A stretch of DNA of 64,000 nt from Metabacillus litoralis (GTDB taxonomy: Bacteria > Bacillota > Bacilli > Bacillales > Bacillaceae): assembly GCF_020524045.1 (NCBI RefSeq), contig NZ_JAIVKL010000009.1:1-64000 (forward strand), given 5' to 3'. Below are positions 53,922-62,986 of this stretch, one piece after another. The notes below the pieces were generated by a model. The model had not been told where the DNA came from, did not search any database, and was given only the letters and a program-made list of their open reading frames with translations. The position numbers and the translations under genes are program-made. Position 1 is the first letter of the stretch; each line of letters begins with the position of its first letter.

Positions 53922-54026
53922 CCCTCAAATGTAATCGAACCCCTCATGAACCAATTCCAAAGTGAAAGAAAAGCTATACTATACTTAAAAAATACAGCTC
54001 TTTAAATAGAGAGGAGGAACAATAAC

Positions 54027-55529
54027 ATGCAATCGGTTTTAAAAATGACTAATATCTCAATTGAATTTCCTGGTGTAAAAGCGTTAGACGGTGTTGATTT
54101 TACGATGAAAAGTGGAACAACACATGCCTTAATTGGAGCCAATGGAGCAGGGAAATCAACGTTAATGAAAGTATTATCAGGTGCTTATGATCATTATACT
54201 GGTGATATTTTGCTAGATCGTAAGAAAGCGAATATACGTTCACCAAAAGATGCACTAGTAAATGGTATTCAAATTGTTCATCAAGAAGTAGATACGGCGT
54301 TAATTCCCTATTTAACTGTTGGTGAAAATATCATGCTTCCAAGTACAGTCAATGAGATGGGAAAAAAGCAATTTATTAATTGGAAAGTAATGCATAAGCA
54401 AGCAACAGAGATATTAAAAAACCTACATATAAATGTTTCTTCTAAAAAACTAGTAAGTGAGTTAACTCTAGCCCAGAAGCAAATGGTACTCATTGCAAGA
54501 ACAGTTTCAACAGATTGTAAGTTCTTAATTTTAGACGAACCAACAGCACCTCTTAGCCATGTGGAAACGACAGAGCTTTTTAGAATTGTAAAAGAATTAA
54601 AAGACAAAAATGTAGGCATTATTTTTATTTCACATCGACTTCCTGAGATATTTGAGGTTTGTGAGGAAATTACAATTATGAGAAATGGTCAGCTTGTGAC
54701 ACATGAGCTAATTAAAAATACCACACAAAGCAAAGTTGTTGAACACATGCTAGGAAGAGAGCTAGAAGAACAATTTCCTGAAAAAGCATCTGATTGTGGT
54801 GAAGTCATTTATGAAGTGAGCAATCTTGATGATGCTGATAAGCTATCAAACGTATCAATGACAGTTCGTCAAGGTGAAATCGTAGGAATTGCTGGATTAG
54901 TTGGAGCTGGGAAAACAGAATTATGCAAAGCTCTATTTGGTGAAACGAAGATCACATCAGGTGAAGTGAAGCTTAGAGGAAAGAAGTTAACACTAACATC
55001 ACCCTATCATGCTGTGAAACAAGGGGTCGCATTAGTGCCAGAGGAAAGAAGAAAAGAAGGAATTCTTGTTCACGAATCTGTTGTGACAAATTTAACGGCA
55101 GCAAATCTGGGTGCATTTACAAGACCATTTAGCTTTTTGAACCGCAAAGCAGAAAAACAACGAGCGTTGCAGGTAATTGAAAGCCTTGGTGTGAAAACTC
55201 CTTCAGAGGAAGCGATCGTTAAAAATTTATCAGGTGGTAATCAGCAAAAAATCGCGATTGGCAAATGGCTAATAGCAGATGCAGAGATTTATATCTTTGA
55301 TGAACCAACAAAAGGTGTCGATGTTGGAGCGAAAAAAGATATATTTGAATTGATTTGTGAGCTTGCTAGTAGAGGAAAAGCAATTATTTATGCATCATCA
55401 GAGCTAGCTGAAATAATCGGAATAACAAATCGTGTGTATGTATTATACGATGGCCACGTTGTAAAAGAGCTTAAGACTAGTGATACAAAAGAAGCAGATT
55501 TACTATATTATTCAACAGGAGGCAACTAA
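54027..55529 (+). CDS. Sugar-type ABC transporter ATPase (RbsA-like, two domains)
   Basis: A 500-residue protein with two ATPase domains, as in RbsA, MglA and LsrA. Domain 1: Walker A GANGAGKSTLMKVL (about 37-50), signature-like SELTLAQKQMV and Walker B FLILDEPTAPLS. Domain 2: GLVGAGKTELCKALFG (Walker A), LSGGNQQKIAIGKWL (signature) and IYIFDEPTKGVD (Walker B). Domain 1 has ELTLAQKQM in place of LSGGQ, the usual degeneracy of this family. It starts after GAGAGGAGG and is 2 nt from the permease gene. It energises import of the ligand bound by the upstream lipoprotein. Confidence 0.94.
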   Translation: MQSVLKMTNISIEFPGVKALDGVDFTMKSGTTHALIGANGAGKSTLMKVLSGAYDHYTGDILLDRKKANIRSPKDALVNGIQIVHQEVDTALIPYLTVGENIMLPSTVNEMGKKQFINWKVMHKQATEILKNLHINVSSKKLVSELTLAQKQMVLIARTVSTDCKFLILDEPTAPLSHVETTELFRIVKELKDKNVGIIFISHRLPEIFEVCEEITIMRNGQLVTHELIKNTTQSKVVEHMLGRELEEQFPEKASDCGEVIYEVSNLDDADKLSNVSMTVRQGEIVGIAGLVGAGKTELCKALFGETKITSGEVKLRGKKLTLTSPYHAVKQGVALVPEERRKEGILVHESVVTNLTAANLGAFTRPFSFLNRKAEKQRALQVIESLGVKTPSEEAIVKNLSGGNQQKIAIGKWLIADAEIYIFDEPTKGVDVGAKKDIFELICELASRGKAIIYASSELAEIIGITNRVYVLYDGHVVKELKTSDTKEADLLYYSTGGN

Positions 55530-55531
55530 GG

Positions 55532-56533
55532 ATGAGTGAACTAAATCCTGTACAAGCGAAGAAATCATCTAAAAATACGTTTGATCTTTTTCAATTTTTA
55601 TATAAATATGGAACAATTTTAACAATTGTTGTACTTGTTGCTGTTTTTGCATTATCAAATCCTGCATTTATTCAAGGAAATAATGTTATTAATATTCTTC
55701 GTTCAATATCTATCGTGACAATCATTGCTATTGGAATAACGATTTCACTGTCAGTTAATGGATTTGATTTATCAGTGGGATCTGTTGCATCACTTTCAAA
55801 TGCAATTGTCATTTCTATGTTTGTATGGTTTTCACAAAATACCTTTATCGCTATTTTCTCAGCGATTGTTGCATCATTATTAGTAGGTGCATTAAATTCA
55901 TTTTTCATTATCAAACTTAAAGTTCCTGATATGCTGATTACATTAGCAACCATGTTTATTGTTCAAGGAATTGCTCTTACATATACAAAAGGAGCAACAG
56001 TTTCACAAAATATGGTTATGCCTGATGGTTCGTTTGCAACAGGATTAATTAGTCCGTTATTTCAAAAGCTAGGTCAAGTTCCTTGGATTATTATTATTAT
56101 GGTTGTGATTGTCGTTGTTGTTCATATTTTCCTTACTTACACAAAGCATGGTCGTTATATGTATGTGATTGGTGGAAATATTGAAGCAGCGAGATTATCT
56201 GGGATTGCTGTTAATAAATATAAAGTTGCTGCTTATTTACTTTCAGCGCTTTTTGCAGCAATTGGAGGAATTATTTTAGCTTCTAGAGTCATGACAGCGG
56301 AAATTAATGCAGGAGGACCATACTTAATGGATTCAGTTGCAGCAGCATTTATTGGTTTTTCCGTTTTAGGAGCTGGTAAACCGAATGCTTTTGGAACATT
56401 TGTTGGTGCTGTATTAATCGGAATTTTACAAAATGGACTTGTTATGATGTCAGTACCTTATTTTGCAATGGATATTGTGAAAGGAGCAGTCCTTGCATTT
56501 GCGCTAGCACTTACGTATTATAAGCTGAAATAA
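55532..56533 (+). CDS. Sugar-type ABC transporter permease (RbsC-like)
   Basis: A 333-residue integral membrane protein with eight to ten helices, of the branched-chain/ribose permease family (PF02653). Family marks: SVNGFDLSVGSVASLSNAIV, GALNSFFIIKLKVPDMLITL, GRYMYVIGGNIEAARLSGI, and ASRVMTAEINAGGPYLMDSV followed by AAAFIGFSVLGAGKPNAFG. It forms the channel with the two-domain ATPase. Last gene of the S-box unit, 2 nt after the ATPase; a large hairpin terminator lies about 250 bp downstream. Confidence 0.93.
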   Translation: MSELNPVQAKKSSKNTFDLFQFLYKYGTILTIVVLVAVFALSNPAFIQGNNVINILRSISIVTIIAIGITISLSVNGFDLSVGSVASLSNAIVISMFVWFSQNTFIAIFSAIVASLLVGALNSFFIIKLKVPDMLITLATMFIVQGIALTYTKGATVSQNMVMPDGSFATGLISPLFQKLGQVPWIIIIMVVIVVVVHIFLTYTKHGRYMYVIGGNIEAARLSGIAVNKYKVAAYLLSALFAAIGGIILASRVMTAEINAGGPYLMDSVAAAFIGFSVLGAGKPNAFGTFVGAVLIGILQNGLVMMSVPYFAMDIVKGAVLAFALALTYYKLK

Positions 56534-56564
56534 TATTTTGAAAAGGTTCTCGGACATAAGTATT

Positions 56565-56772
56565 TAAACTAAGGCTCTGTTAAACTTTGTTGTTGATTTC
56601 CGTTACAGGCATTCGCTTTCTCGGGAAAAAAGTACCTTTTTTCCTAGGTCCGGGAGCCTCCTCGGCGCAAGCGCCTGTGGGGTCTCCCTTTGACACACTT
56701 CTCCCGCAGGAGTCTCATGCCTTTCACTCCAATCAACAAAGTGCTAATAATCAACATTAAGCTTTAACAAAG
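56565..56772 (-). repeat. Dispersed repeat family B, copy 2
   Basis: Inverse of the element at 15835. It begins GTTGATTTCCGTTACAGGCA and ends AGTCTCATGCCTTTCACTCC plus AATCAAC, with GGCGCAAGCGCCTGTGGGGT in the centre. A 30-bp insertion (AAAAAAGTACCTTTTTTCCT) makes it longer than copy 1. It lies in the 3' region of the S-box transporter transcript. Confidence 0.7.
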
Positions 56773-56786
56773 CCTAAACTAAAGAT

Positions 56787-56845
56787 AAACCCGAATTATA
56801 AGGTGATATTACAATTAATCAATCACCTAATAGTTCGGGTTTTTA
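56787..56845 (+). terminator. Terminator of the S-box transporter unit
   Basis: AAACCCGAA / TTCGGGTTT outer stem and AAGGTGAT / ATCACCT inner stem with a T5 tail. Confidence 0.75.
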
Positions 56846-56889
56846 TTTGTTGTGTTTAATAGGTTTTTGGAACTTGTATGCTACTTTTA

Positions 56890-57025
56890 AGAACTAGTGA
56901 AATGGAGCGGAAGACACTCGACTCCTACGGGAATAGAGGAAAGGCTTAGACCCCACAGGCGCTTGCGTCGAGGAGGCTTAGCTTCCTCCCCGTGGAAAGC
57001 GAGTGTCTGCAGCGAAATGGAACGA
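56890..57025 (+). repeat. Family B-related element
   Basis: AGTGAAATGGAGCGGAAGAC, ACTCGACTCCTACGGGAATA, GACCCCACAGGCGCTTGCGT and CGAGTGTCTGCAGCGAAATG resemble family B but with different ends (TGGAGCGGAAGACAC / GTGTCTGCAGCGAAATGGA pair with each other). Same orientation as copy 1, only 120 bp from copy 2. Confidence 0.6.
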
Positions 57026-57577
57026 ACTTGTTATTTCAACCTAAATTAATTTAGATTTATTCGTCTTTTTGTATGATTTCTTTAATTATATCCTAGGCTC
57101 TTTTTTGTTGTTAAACGAAGTTGACGGCTTATGTGGTAAAGCTCAGTATCTAAGATATTGCTATTTTTATAGATGTAGCTTCACAAGCTATAATAGTGTT
57201 GGTTTATTTTAAAACCCTTTAAAAATAAAAGGAATATCCAAAGAATAGATGAATAAATATAAGTAATTTTATAAGTGCAATAAACGAAACATTATAATTT
57301 ATTAATGTGAGATTATATACCAATACGATTGAAATTAATTCCATTATCCTGGATTATATTAGATATATAGATAATATTAATCTATTGGTAGAAAATTAAT
57401 TCTATTCTAATAAAAGTTTTTTATACATTATATTGTATTATAATTCATATTTTGATATACTTCATACATAGTTTTCAAGTGAATTAGTAGACCTATAAGA
57501 AATGAGGAACTACTTAAAATACAAAAATAAATATCAGAATTTTTGCATTATAATTGTTTTAAAGGGGGATTTACAAA
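57026..57577. other. Long AT-rich intergenic region
   Basis: About 550 bp with very high A+T and no ORF. Near 57094 CCTAGGCTCTTTTTTGTTGT recalls the left end of family A. Further on, several TATAAT-like words and short palindromic AT stretches suggest a regulated promoter region for the amino acid transporter, but no operator can be named. Confidence 0.35.
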
Positions 57578-58402
57578 ATGAAAAAATTAGTAATGATGTT
57601 GATGGTGTTAACATTTACCTTTGCTTTAGCGGCTTGTGGAACAAGTCAGAGTTCTAGTAGCGGTGAAGGAGATGGAGCTGCAGATACTGAGAAAAAGGAA
57701 AAATTACGAGTTGTGACAGATGCTGCTTATGCACCTTTTGAGTACATGGACAAGGGTGAAATTGTTGGGTTTGATGTTGATTTCGTTGAAGCTGTTGCAA
57801 AAGAAGCTGGCTATGAAGTTGAGATTGTCAATGTTGGTTGGGATCCAATTTTCGTAGAAATTAAAGATGAAATTGCTGACTTTGCTGTGTCAGCTATAAC
57901 AATCAATGACGATCGTAAGCAAACGTACGATTTTACTTCTCCATATTTCTTATCTACGAATAAGATTCTTGTACCAGAGGGTAGTGATATTAAAACGGCA
58001 GAGGATTTAAAAGATAAAGTTGTTGCCGTTCAAGCTGGTACAACAGGTCAAGAAGCAGTTGATGCATTATTAGGTAAAAACAGCTCAAATATTAAAAAGT
58101 TTGAGAATAATAATTTAGCAATTATGGAGCTTACTAGTGGTGGAGCAGATGCAGTAGTAGCTGATAACACAGTTGTTGAAGAATATGTAAAAAATAATCC
58201 AGATCAAAAATTAGTGGTTATTGAAGACGCGGACAGCTTTGATGCTGAATATTATGGTTTGATGTTTCCTAAAGGCAGCGAACTGAAAGCTGATTTTGAT
58301 GAAGCAATTAATACAGTATTAGATAATGGTAAATATGCTGATATATATAATGAATGGTTTGGTTCAGATCCAGATGTTGAGAATTTAAAAGCACAACAAT
58401 AA
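57578..58402 (+). CDS. Polar amino acid ABC transporter binding lipoprotein
   Basis: A 274-residue lipoprotein with lipobox FALAACGT (Cys at about 20) and a family-3 solute-binding domain (SBP_bac_3): LRVVTDAAYAPFEYMDKGEI, VGFDVDFVEAVAKEAGY, DFAVSAITINDDRKQTYDFT and VAVQAGTTGQEAVDALL. The ligand pocket (Asp in GFDVDF, TxxxR in SAITINDDR) is that of basic or polar amino acid binders such as ArtP/YqiX. First gene of a binding protein-permease-ATPase set, with a hairpin behind it. Confidence 0.92.
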   Translation: MKKLVMMLMVLTFTFALAACGTSQSSSSGEGDGAADTEKKEKLRVVTDAAYAPFEYMDKGEIVGFDVDFVEAVAKEAGYEVEIVNVGWDPIFVEIKDEIADFAVSAITINDDRKQTYDFTSPYFLSTNKILVPEGSDIKTAEDLKDKVVAVQAGTTGQEAVDALLGKNSSNIKKFENNNLAIMELTSGGADAVVADNTVVEEYVKNNPDQKLVVIEDADSFDAEYYGLMFPKGSELKADFDEAINTVLDNGKYADIYNEWFGSDPDVENLKAQQ

Positions 58403-58410
58403 AAGAAAAC

Positions 58411-58448
58411 TTTGCGTACCACTAAATAAATAGTGATACGCAATTTTT
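58411..58448 (+). terminator. Intercistronic hairpin after binding-protein gene
   Basis: TTGCGTA-CCACTA / TAGTG-ATACGCAA stem with a 5-nt loop and T5, 9 nt after the stop codon; likely an attenuating terminator between binding protein and permease genes. Confidence 0.75.
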
Positions 58449-58553
58449 CCTTTTTAGAGAAATTGTTTGATAAAATCACTTAGTAAAAGCAGTCGTATTA
58501 AGCAAATGATGCTACCCTAGGTTGTATACGCTTTTGTTTAGGAGGAAAAATAA

Positions 58554-59210
58554 ATGGATTTTAGGTTTGATATTATTGTTGAATACGCGCCGTTTTTATT
58601 GAAAGGAACTCTACTAACAATTGGTCTATCCTTCGCTGGTATTCTTTTAGGTACAATTTTGGGCCTGGGAATTGGTCTGGGAAAAATGCTCAATAACAAA
58701 TTGCTAGCGCTTCCTTTTAGGATGTACATTACATTCTTTAGAGGGACACCTTTGTTTGTGCAAATCCTTTTAATCCATTTTGGCATTGTTCCACTTTTTA
58801 CTGGTGAAACGAATGGAATTGCTGCAGCTATTATTGCGCTTTCGTTAAATGCTGCTGCGTATATTGCTGAAATCTTTAGAGGTGGTATTCAATCCATTGA
58901 TCGTGGACAAATGGAAGCTGCTAGGTCTTTAGGAATGAATCATGTGCAAGCAATGACACATGTGATTTTGCCGCAGGCCTTTAAACGAATGATTCCTCCA
59001 TTTGGAAATGAGTTTATTGTGTTAATAAAAGAATCTTCTTTAGCAGCTGTAGTAGCAGCACCTGAAATCATGTATTGGGGAAGAGCCATGTCCACTCAAT
59101 ATTATCGTGTGTGGGAGCCATACTTAACTGTTGCTGTCATTTATTTAATCTTAACTGTATCGCTAAGCTTCCTACTTAATAAACTAGAAAGAAGGCTGAC
59201 GACAGAATGA
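58554..59210 (+). CDS. Polar amino acid ABC transporter permease
   Basis: A 218-residue permease of the HisMQ/GlnP type, about five helices. N-terminal [20 protein letters not shown] is typical of the family; the ATPase-docking EAA motif is [20 protein letters not shown] (with the conserved Gly at its centre) and [20 protein letters not shown] follows. It starts after TTTAGGAGG and overlaps the ATPase gene by 4 nt (ATGA), so the two are translationally coupled. Confidence 0.94.
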   Translation: MDFRFDIIVEYAPFLLKGTLLTIGLSFAGILLGTILGLGIGLGKMLNNKLLALPFRMYITFFRGTPLFVQILLIHFGIVPLFTGETNGIAAAIIALSLNAAAYIAEIFRGGIQSIDRGQMEAARSLGMNHVQAMTHVILPQAFKRMIPPFGNEFIVLIKESSLAAVVAAPEIMYWGRAMSTQYYRVWEPYLTVAVIYLILTVSLSFLLNKLERRLTTE

Positions 59211-59929
59211 TTACCGTAAAACAATTAAAGAAATCGTTTGGAGACAATCAAGTTCTTAAGGATATTAATGTAACAATACAGCCTCAGGAAGTTGTCGTTG
59301 TTATCGGACCATCAGGATCTGGAAAATCAACGTTTTTACGCTGTTTAAACTTACTTGAATCAACTTCTGGTGGACAAGTTTTGATTGATGGTGTTGATTT
59401 AACAGCGAAGAAAACAGATCTTAATAAAATTCGTGAAGATGTTGGAATGGTTTTTCAACAATTTAACTTATTTCCACATAAAACAGTACTTGAAAATATT
59501 ACTCTAGCTCCAATGAAAGTGAAAAAGCTAAGTGAAGAACAAGCTAAAGATCGAGGAATGAAGTTGCTTCAAAAAGTTGGCTTAGCGGAAAAGGCTCAAG
59601 CTTATCCTAGTTCATTGTCTGGTGGACAAAAGCAAAGGGTAGCCATTGCTCGAGCACTTGCTATGGAACCGAAAATTATGCTTTTTGATGAACCCACATC
59701 AGCTCTTGATCCAGAAATGGTCGGAGAAGTTCTTGAAGTAATGAAGCAGCTAGCAAAAGAGGGAATGACAATGGTTGTTGTTACTCATGAAATGGGCTTT
59801 GCAAAAGAAGTAGGTGATCGAGTTCTTTTCATGGATGGTGGATATATAGTAGAAGAAAACGTCCCAAGCGAGTTATTTGATCACCCTCAGCAAGAACGAA
59901 CAAAGGCCTTTTTAAGTAAAGTTCTTTAA
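59207..59929 (+). CDS. Polar amino acid ABC transporter ATP-binding protein
   Basis: A 240-residue ATPase with every motif intact: Walker [12 protein letters not shown] (about 34-44), Q-loop [13 protein letters not shown], signature [15 protein letters not shown], Walker [14 protein letters not shown] and the H-loop VVTHEMGFA. It is a close match to GlnQ/ArtM-type ATPases of amino acid importers. Start codon overlaps the permease stop. A family A-like element and a terminator follow. Confidence 0.95.
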   Translation: MITVKQLKKSFGDNQVLKDINVTIQPQEVVVVIGPSGSGKSTFLRCLNLLESTSGGQVLIDGVDLTAKKTDLNKIREDVGMVFQQFNLFPHKTVLENITLAPMKVKKLSEEQAKDRGMKLLQKVGLAEKAQAYPSSLSGGQKQRVAIARALAMEPKIMLFDEPTSALDPEMVGEVLEVMKQLAKEGMTMVVVTHEMGFAKEVGDRVLFMDGGYIVEENVPSELFDHPQQERTKAFLSKVL

Positions 59930-59935
59930 AACAAG

Positions 59936-60062
59936 ACTCTTTTGAGAAAAATCCCTAATTTTTTACAGTTGATCATTGTTTTTTTGCATACTAATCTTTG
60001 AAGTAAACTTGAGAAAGTGTTGTTTACTTGGAATGGCAAAAACAACAAAGTATACGAAATCA
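59936..60062 (+). repeat. Dispersed repeat family A, diverged copy
   Basis: Begins AGACTCTTTTGAGAAAAAT and ends AAAACAACAAAGTATACGAA plus ATCAGTCTTA, with TIR pairing kept but a changed interior. First of three family A elements in the gap before the aspartate kinase gene. Confidence 0.5.
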
Positions 60063-60146
60063 GTCTTAAACAAACGCTTGATTCAACTATTGAGTGGAAA
60101 TTTGGAATAGTTGAACTGAAAACGTAAAAAATACCTATAGCAATAG

Positions 60147-60176
60147 AAAAAAGAGACAATATCCTGTCTCTTTTTT
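60147..60176 (+). terminator. Terminator downstream of amino acid ABC operon
   Basis: AAAAAAGAGACA / TGTCTCTTTTTT stem, loop ATATCC. Symmetric, so possibly bidirectional. Confidence 0.8.
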
Positions 60177-60180
60177 ACGT

Positions 60181-60345
60181 AAGGCTTTTTTCATAAACTC
60201 TGTTGCTTTTGGTCATATGAAAAATTATGCACTGTATAAAGTATAGTGGCATCTTTTCTTCTTAGATTTGTACATTTTTTTTATTAAAACAATGTTTTTA
60301 ATGAATAGATAGGTTATTTAGCAACAATCTTTCAGAAAAGAGCCT
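60181..60345 (-). repeat. Dispersed repeat family A, tandem copy a
   Basis: 165 bp, AAGGCTTTTTTCATAAACTC to CAATCTTTCAGAAAAGAGCC plus TT. It is flanked by TACGT on both sides. Nearly identical to the next element, which starts 5 bp later. Confidence 0.75.
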
Positions 60346-60350
60346 TACGT

Positions 60351-60516
60351 AAGGTTTTTTTCGTAAGCTCTGTTGCTTTTCGTCATATCAAAAATTCTGC
60401 TCTGTATAATATATAGTCGCATTTTTTCTTCTTAGATTTGTACATTTTTTGTTGTCAAAACAATGTTTTTAATGAATAGATAGGTTATTCAGCAACAATC
60501 TTTCAGAAAAGAGCCT
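60351..60516 (-). repeat. Dispersed repeat family A, tandem copy b
   Basis: Same orientation and about 90 percent the same as copy a by eye, including TCTTCTTAGATTTGTACATT and ACAATGTTTTTAATGAATAG, ending AAGAGCCTT with TACGT after it. The direct pair implies a recent duplication. It ends about 140 bp before the aspartate kinase gene. Confidence 0.75.
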
Positions 60517-60654
60517 TACGTGAAAATGTTTTATTGTCCTTACAAAAAACACAAATGTTCTTTCCGGGAAGAAAACTCTTGATTATTCATGAAAAAAAGG
60601 TGATAATAAGGATTAAAATTTGACAGAAAATTTTAAATAATAGGAGTTGTAGAA

Positions 60655-62016
60655 ATGAAGGTTGTAAAGTTCGGAGGATCCTCCTTAGCATCAGGTGAAC
60701 AATTAAAAAAGGTTTTACAAATTGTTGTCGCAGATTCATCTCGAAAAGTGGTTGTTGTGTCTGCTCCTGGGAAACGTTATTCAGATGATATCAAGGTGAC
60801 AGACATGCTTATTGAATGTGCTGAAAAGCATCTAGAAAATGAAGATGCTGAAGCTACTTTTCAAGCGATTATTGGGCGGTATGAAAGCATTGTAAAGGAA
60901 TTAGAAATTTCCTCCGATATCATAAAAACAATTACAAAGGATTTAAGAGAATTATTAGCAAGTGATAAAAGTAAACCAGAAAGCTACTTAGATGCTGTAA
61001 AAGCAAGTGGAGAAGATAATAATGCAAAACTGATTGCTGCTTATTTTCAACATAGTGGTGTTGATGCACAATATGTTAACCCTAAGGATGCGGGATTATT
61101 AGTTTCAGATGAACCAGGTAATGCACAAGTTCTTCCTGAGTCATATGAAAATTTATATAAACTTCGTGAACGTAAAGGTATCATCATTTTTCCAGGTTTT
61201 TTTGGTTATAGCAAAAGTGGAGAAGTTCTTACCTTTTCTAGAAGTGGCTCTGATATCACTGGCTCTATTCTTGCAAATGGTATTAAAGCTGATTTATATG
61301 AAAACTTTACAGATGTTGATGCTGTATACTCTGTTAATCCAACAATTGTTCAAAATCCAAAAGAAATTATTGAGTTAACGTATCGAGAAATGCGTGAACT
61401 TTCATATGCTGGTTTTTCGGTTTTCCATGATGAAGCACTAATTCCAGCTTTTCGTGCAGGAATTCCTGTTAATGTAAAGAACACAAATAACCCATCAGCT
61501 CCAGGAACAAAAATTGTTAATGAGCGTGCGAATTCAAATGGTCCTGTTATTGGAATTGCCAGTGACAAAGGCTTTTGTAGCATCTACATTAGCAAATACT
61601 TAATGAATAGAGAAATTGGATTTGGACGAAAGCTTCTACAAATTTTAGAGGATTATGGTCTAACATATGAACATGTCCCATCTGGGATTGATGATGTAAC
61701 AGTTATTTTAAGACAAAAGCAAATGAGTATAGAGGTAGAAAAGCAAATTACAGAACGGATTATGACAGAGCTACAAGCTGACGAAGTCATCATTGAGCAT
61801 GACCTTGTGTTAATTATGGTTGTTGGTGAAGGAATGCGTCACAATGTAGGTACGACAGCTCGTGCGTCTAAAGCTTTAGCAGATGCCGGTGTGAATATTG
61901 AGATGATCAACCAAGGGTCATCAGAGGTAAGTATGATGTTCGGAGTAAAAGAACCACAAGAAAAACGAGCAGTTCAGGCACTTTATAACGAATTTTTCGT
62001 TGCGGTTCCTGTATAA
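60655..62016 (+). CDS. thrD: Aspartate kinase III (ThrD/YclM type)
   Basis: A 453-residue aspartokinase, first step of the lysine/threonine/methionine branch. The kinase domain begins KVVKFGGSSLASG, with VVVVSAPGKRYSDDIKVTDM, SGEDNNAKLIAAYF, FSRSGSDITGSILA and YENFTDVDAVYS. Two ACT domains follow from about 300 (GIASDKGFCSIYIS and DLVLIMVVGEGMRHNVGTTA), which bind the feedback effector. It matches B. subtilis YclM/ThrD in length and wording, the isozyme inhibited by lysine plus threonine. TAGGAG precedes the ATG. No leader riboswitch was seen. Confidence 0.95.
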   Translation: MKVVKFGGSSLASGEQLKKVLQIVVADSSRKVVVVSAPGKRYSDDIKVTDMLIECAEKHLENEDAEATFQAIIGRYESIVKELEISSDIIKTITKDLRELLASDKSKPESYLDAVKASGEDNNAKLIAAYFQHSGVDAQYVNPKDAGLLVSDEPGNAQVLPESYENLYKLRERKGIIIFPGFFGYSKSGEVLTFSRSGSDITGSILANGIKADLYENFTDVDAVYSVNPTIVQNPKEIIELTYREMRELSYAGFSVFHDEALIPAFRAGIPVNVKNTNNPSAPGTKIVNERANSNGPVIGIASDKGFCSIYISKYLMNREIGFGRKLLQILEDYGLTYEHVPSGIDDVTVILRQKQMSIEVEKQITERIMTELQADEVIIEHDLVLIMVVGEGMRHNVGTTARASKALADAGVNIEMINQGSSEVSMMFGVKEPQEKRAVQALYNEFFVAVPV

Positions 62017-62041
62017 ATAGAAAGTCATGGTGTATAGAAGT

Positions 62042-62080
62042 GGGTGCGATCCTAATTTTGGATCGCACTCCCTCTTTTTT
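62042..62080 (+). terminator. Terminator of aspartate kinase gene
   Basis: GTGCGATCC / GGATCGCAC perfect stem, TAATTTT loop, T6 a few bases on. Confidence 0.85.
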
Positions 62081-62136
62081 GAGGGAAATGTTTTTTATTT
62101 GTAACTTCTACACAATTATATATTATGAAAAATAAC

Positions 62137-62182
62137 AGCACCTCGTTTGTTTTGAAATATAATCTAAACAATTGGAGGTGCT
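62137..62182. other. Hairpin between convergent genes
   Basis: AGCACCTC / GAGGTGCT with an inner TTTGTTT / AAACAA pairing. No clear T tract, so its role is uncertain; it may help end the minus-strand pair. Confidence 0.45.
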
Positions 62183-62269
62183 ATTTATAGGCTAATTCTT
62201 ATAACGGAGCTTTAAATAAATCTCCAGCAAAAAAGGGATTATTTAAGTGAGAAAAGAAGATAAGATTAC

Positions 62270-62986
62270 CTATTCTAGTTCCTCAGAAATCACCTGTTGC
62301 ATCTGTTGAATATAATCTCCTGTGTAAGTGCCACCGCCACCGTTACGAAACGTATGCTCAAGATCAACAGCTTTTTGTTTATCATTATAAGCTTGATACT
62401 GGAACATGTAGTAATGACTAGAAGGTAATAGTCCTGATTGGGCAGGGTTTAAATCAGAGGATCCAATAATTTCCTTCCATTTAGAAGGTAGCTCAACATA
62501 GCCATAGCTTTCTTTTCCTAACGTAATCGTATGTTTCACTTGAATTTTTGGAAAATATACCTCCAACCGGTTTTCACTGTTGGCTTCAGTTACAGAGTAA
62601 TTTCTCTCAGATGTTAAATAGATTTGCCACTCATGAACTTTATCATGAGGATGGACGTTCCAATAAACATAGGAGTTTCCGTTATTTGATAGGATACTAG
62701 GACCAGAAGCAGAATCTGTACCAACACATTCCCATTTTCCAGTATTCCATACCCAAATACTTGATCCATAAGAGTCATCAGCTGATAAGAAAGGAACAAA
62801 ATAGGTTTCTTCATCAATTTGTATGATATCTTGAATTTCTTTCTTTGGTGTCATAAGTGGAATTTTCTCTAAAAGCTCTTCCTCTGTATAAAAGTCTTTT
62901 GGAATACTAATTATGTACATTGCATATGCACCTACAGCCAAAAGACTCGCAATAAATAGTAGAAGCAGTAACTTCTTTTTACTCAT
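62270..62986 (-). CDS. Membrane-anchored protein of unknown function
   Basis: About 238 residues: one N-terminal membrane helix (about 6-27), then an external domain rich in Tyr, Trp and Ser (GSSIWVWNTGKWECVG, NSYVYWNVHPHD, SHYYMFQYQAY), a beta-like sequence with no family I recognise. ATG at 62986 has GGGGGAG 5 nt upstream and overlaps the stop codon of the upstream gene by 8 nt, so the two are translated together. Confidence 0.65.
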   Translation of the reverse strand: MSKKKLLLLLFIASLLAVGAYAMYIISIPKDFYTEEELLEKIPLMTPKKEIQDIIQIDEETYFVPFLSADDSYGSSIWVWNTGKWECVGTDSASGPSILSNNGNSYVYWNVHPHDKVHEWQIYLTSERNYSVTEANSENRLEVYFPKIQVKHTITLGKESYGYVELPSKWKEIIGSSDLNPAQSGLLPSSHYYMFQYQAYNDKQKAVDLEHTFRNGGGGTYTGDYIQQMQQVISEELE

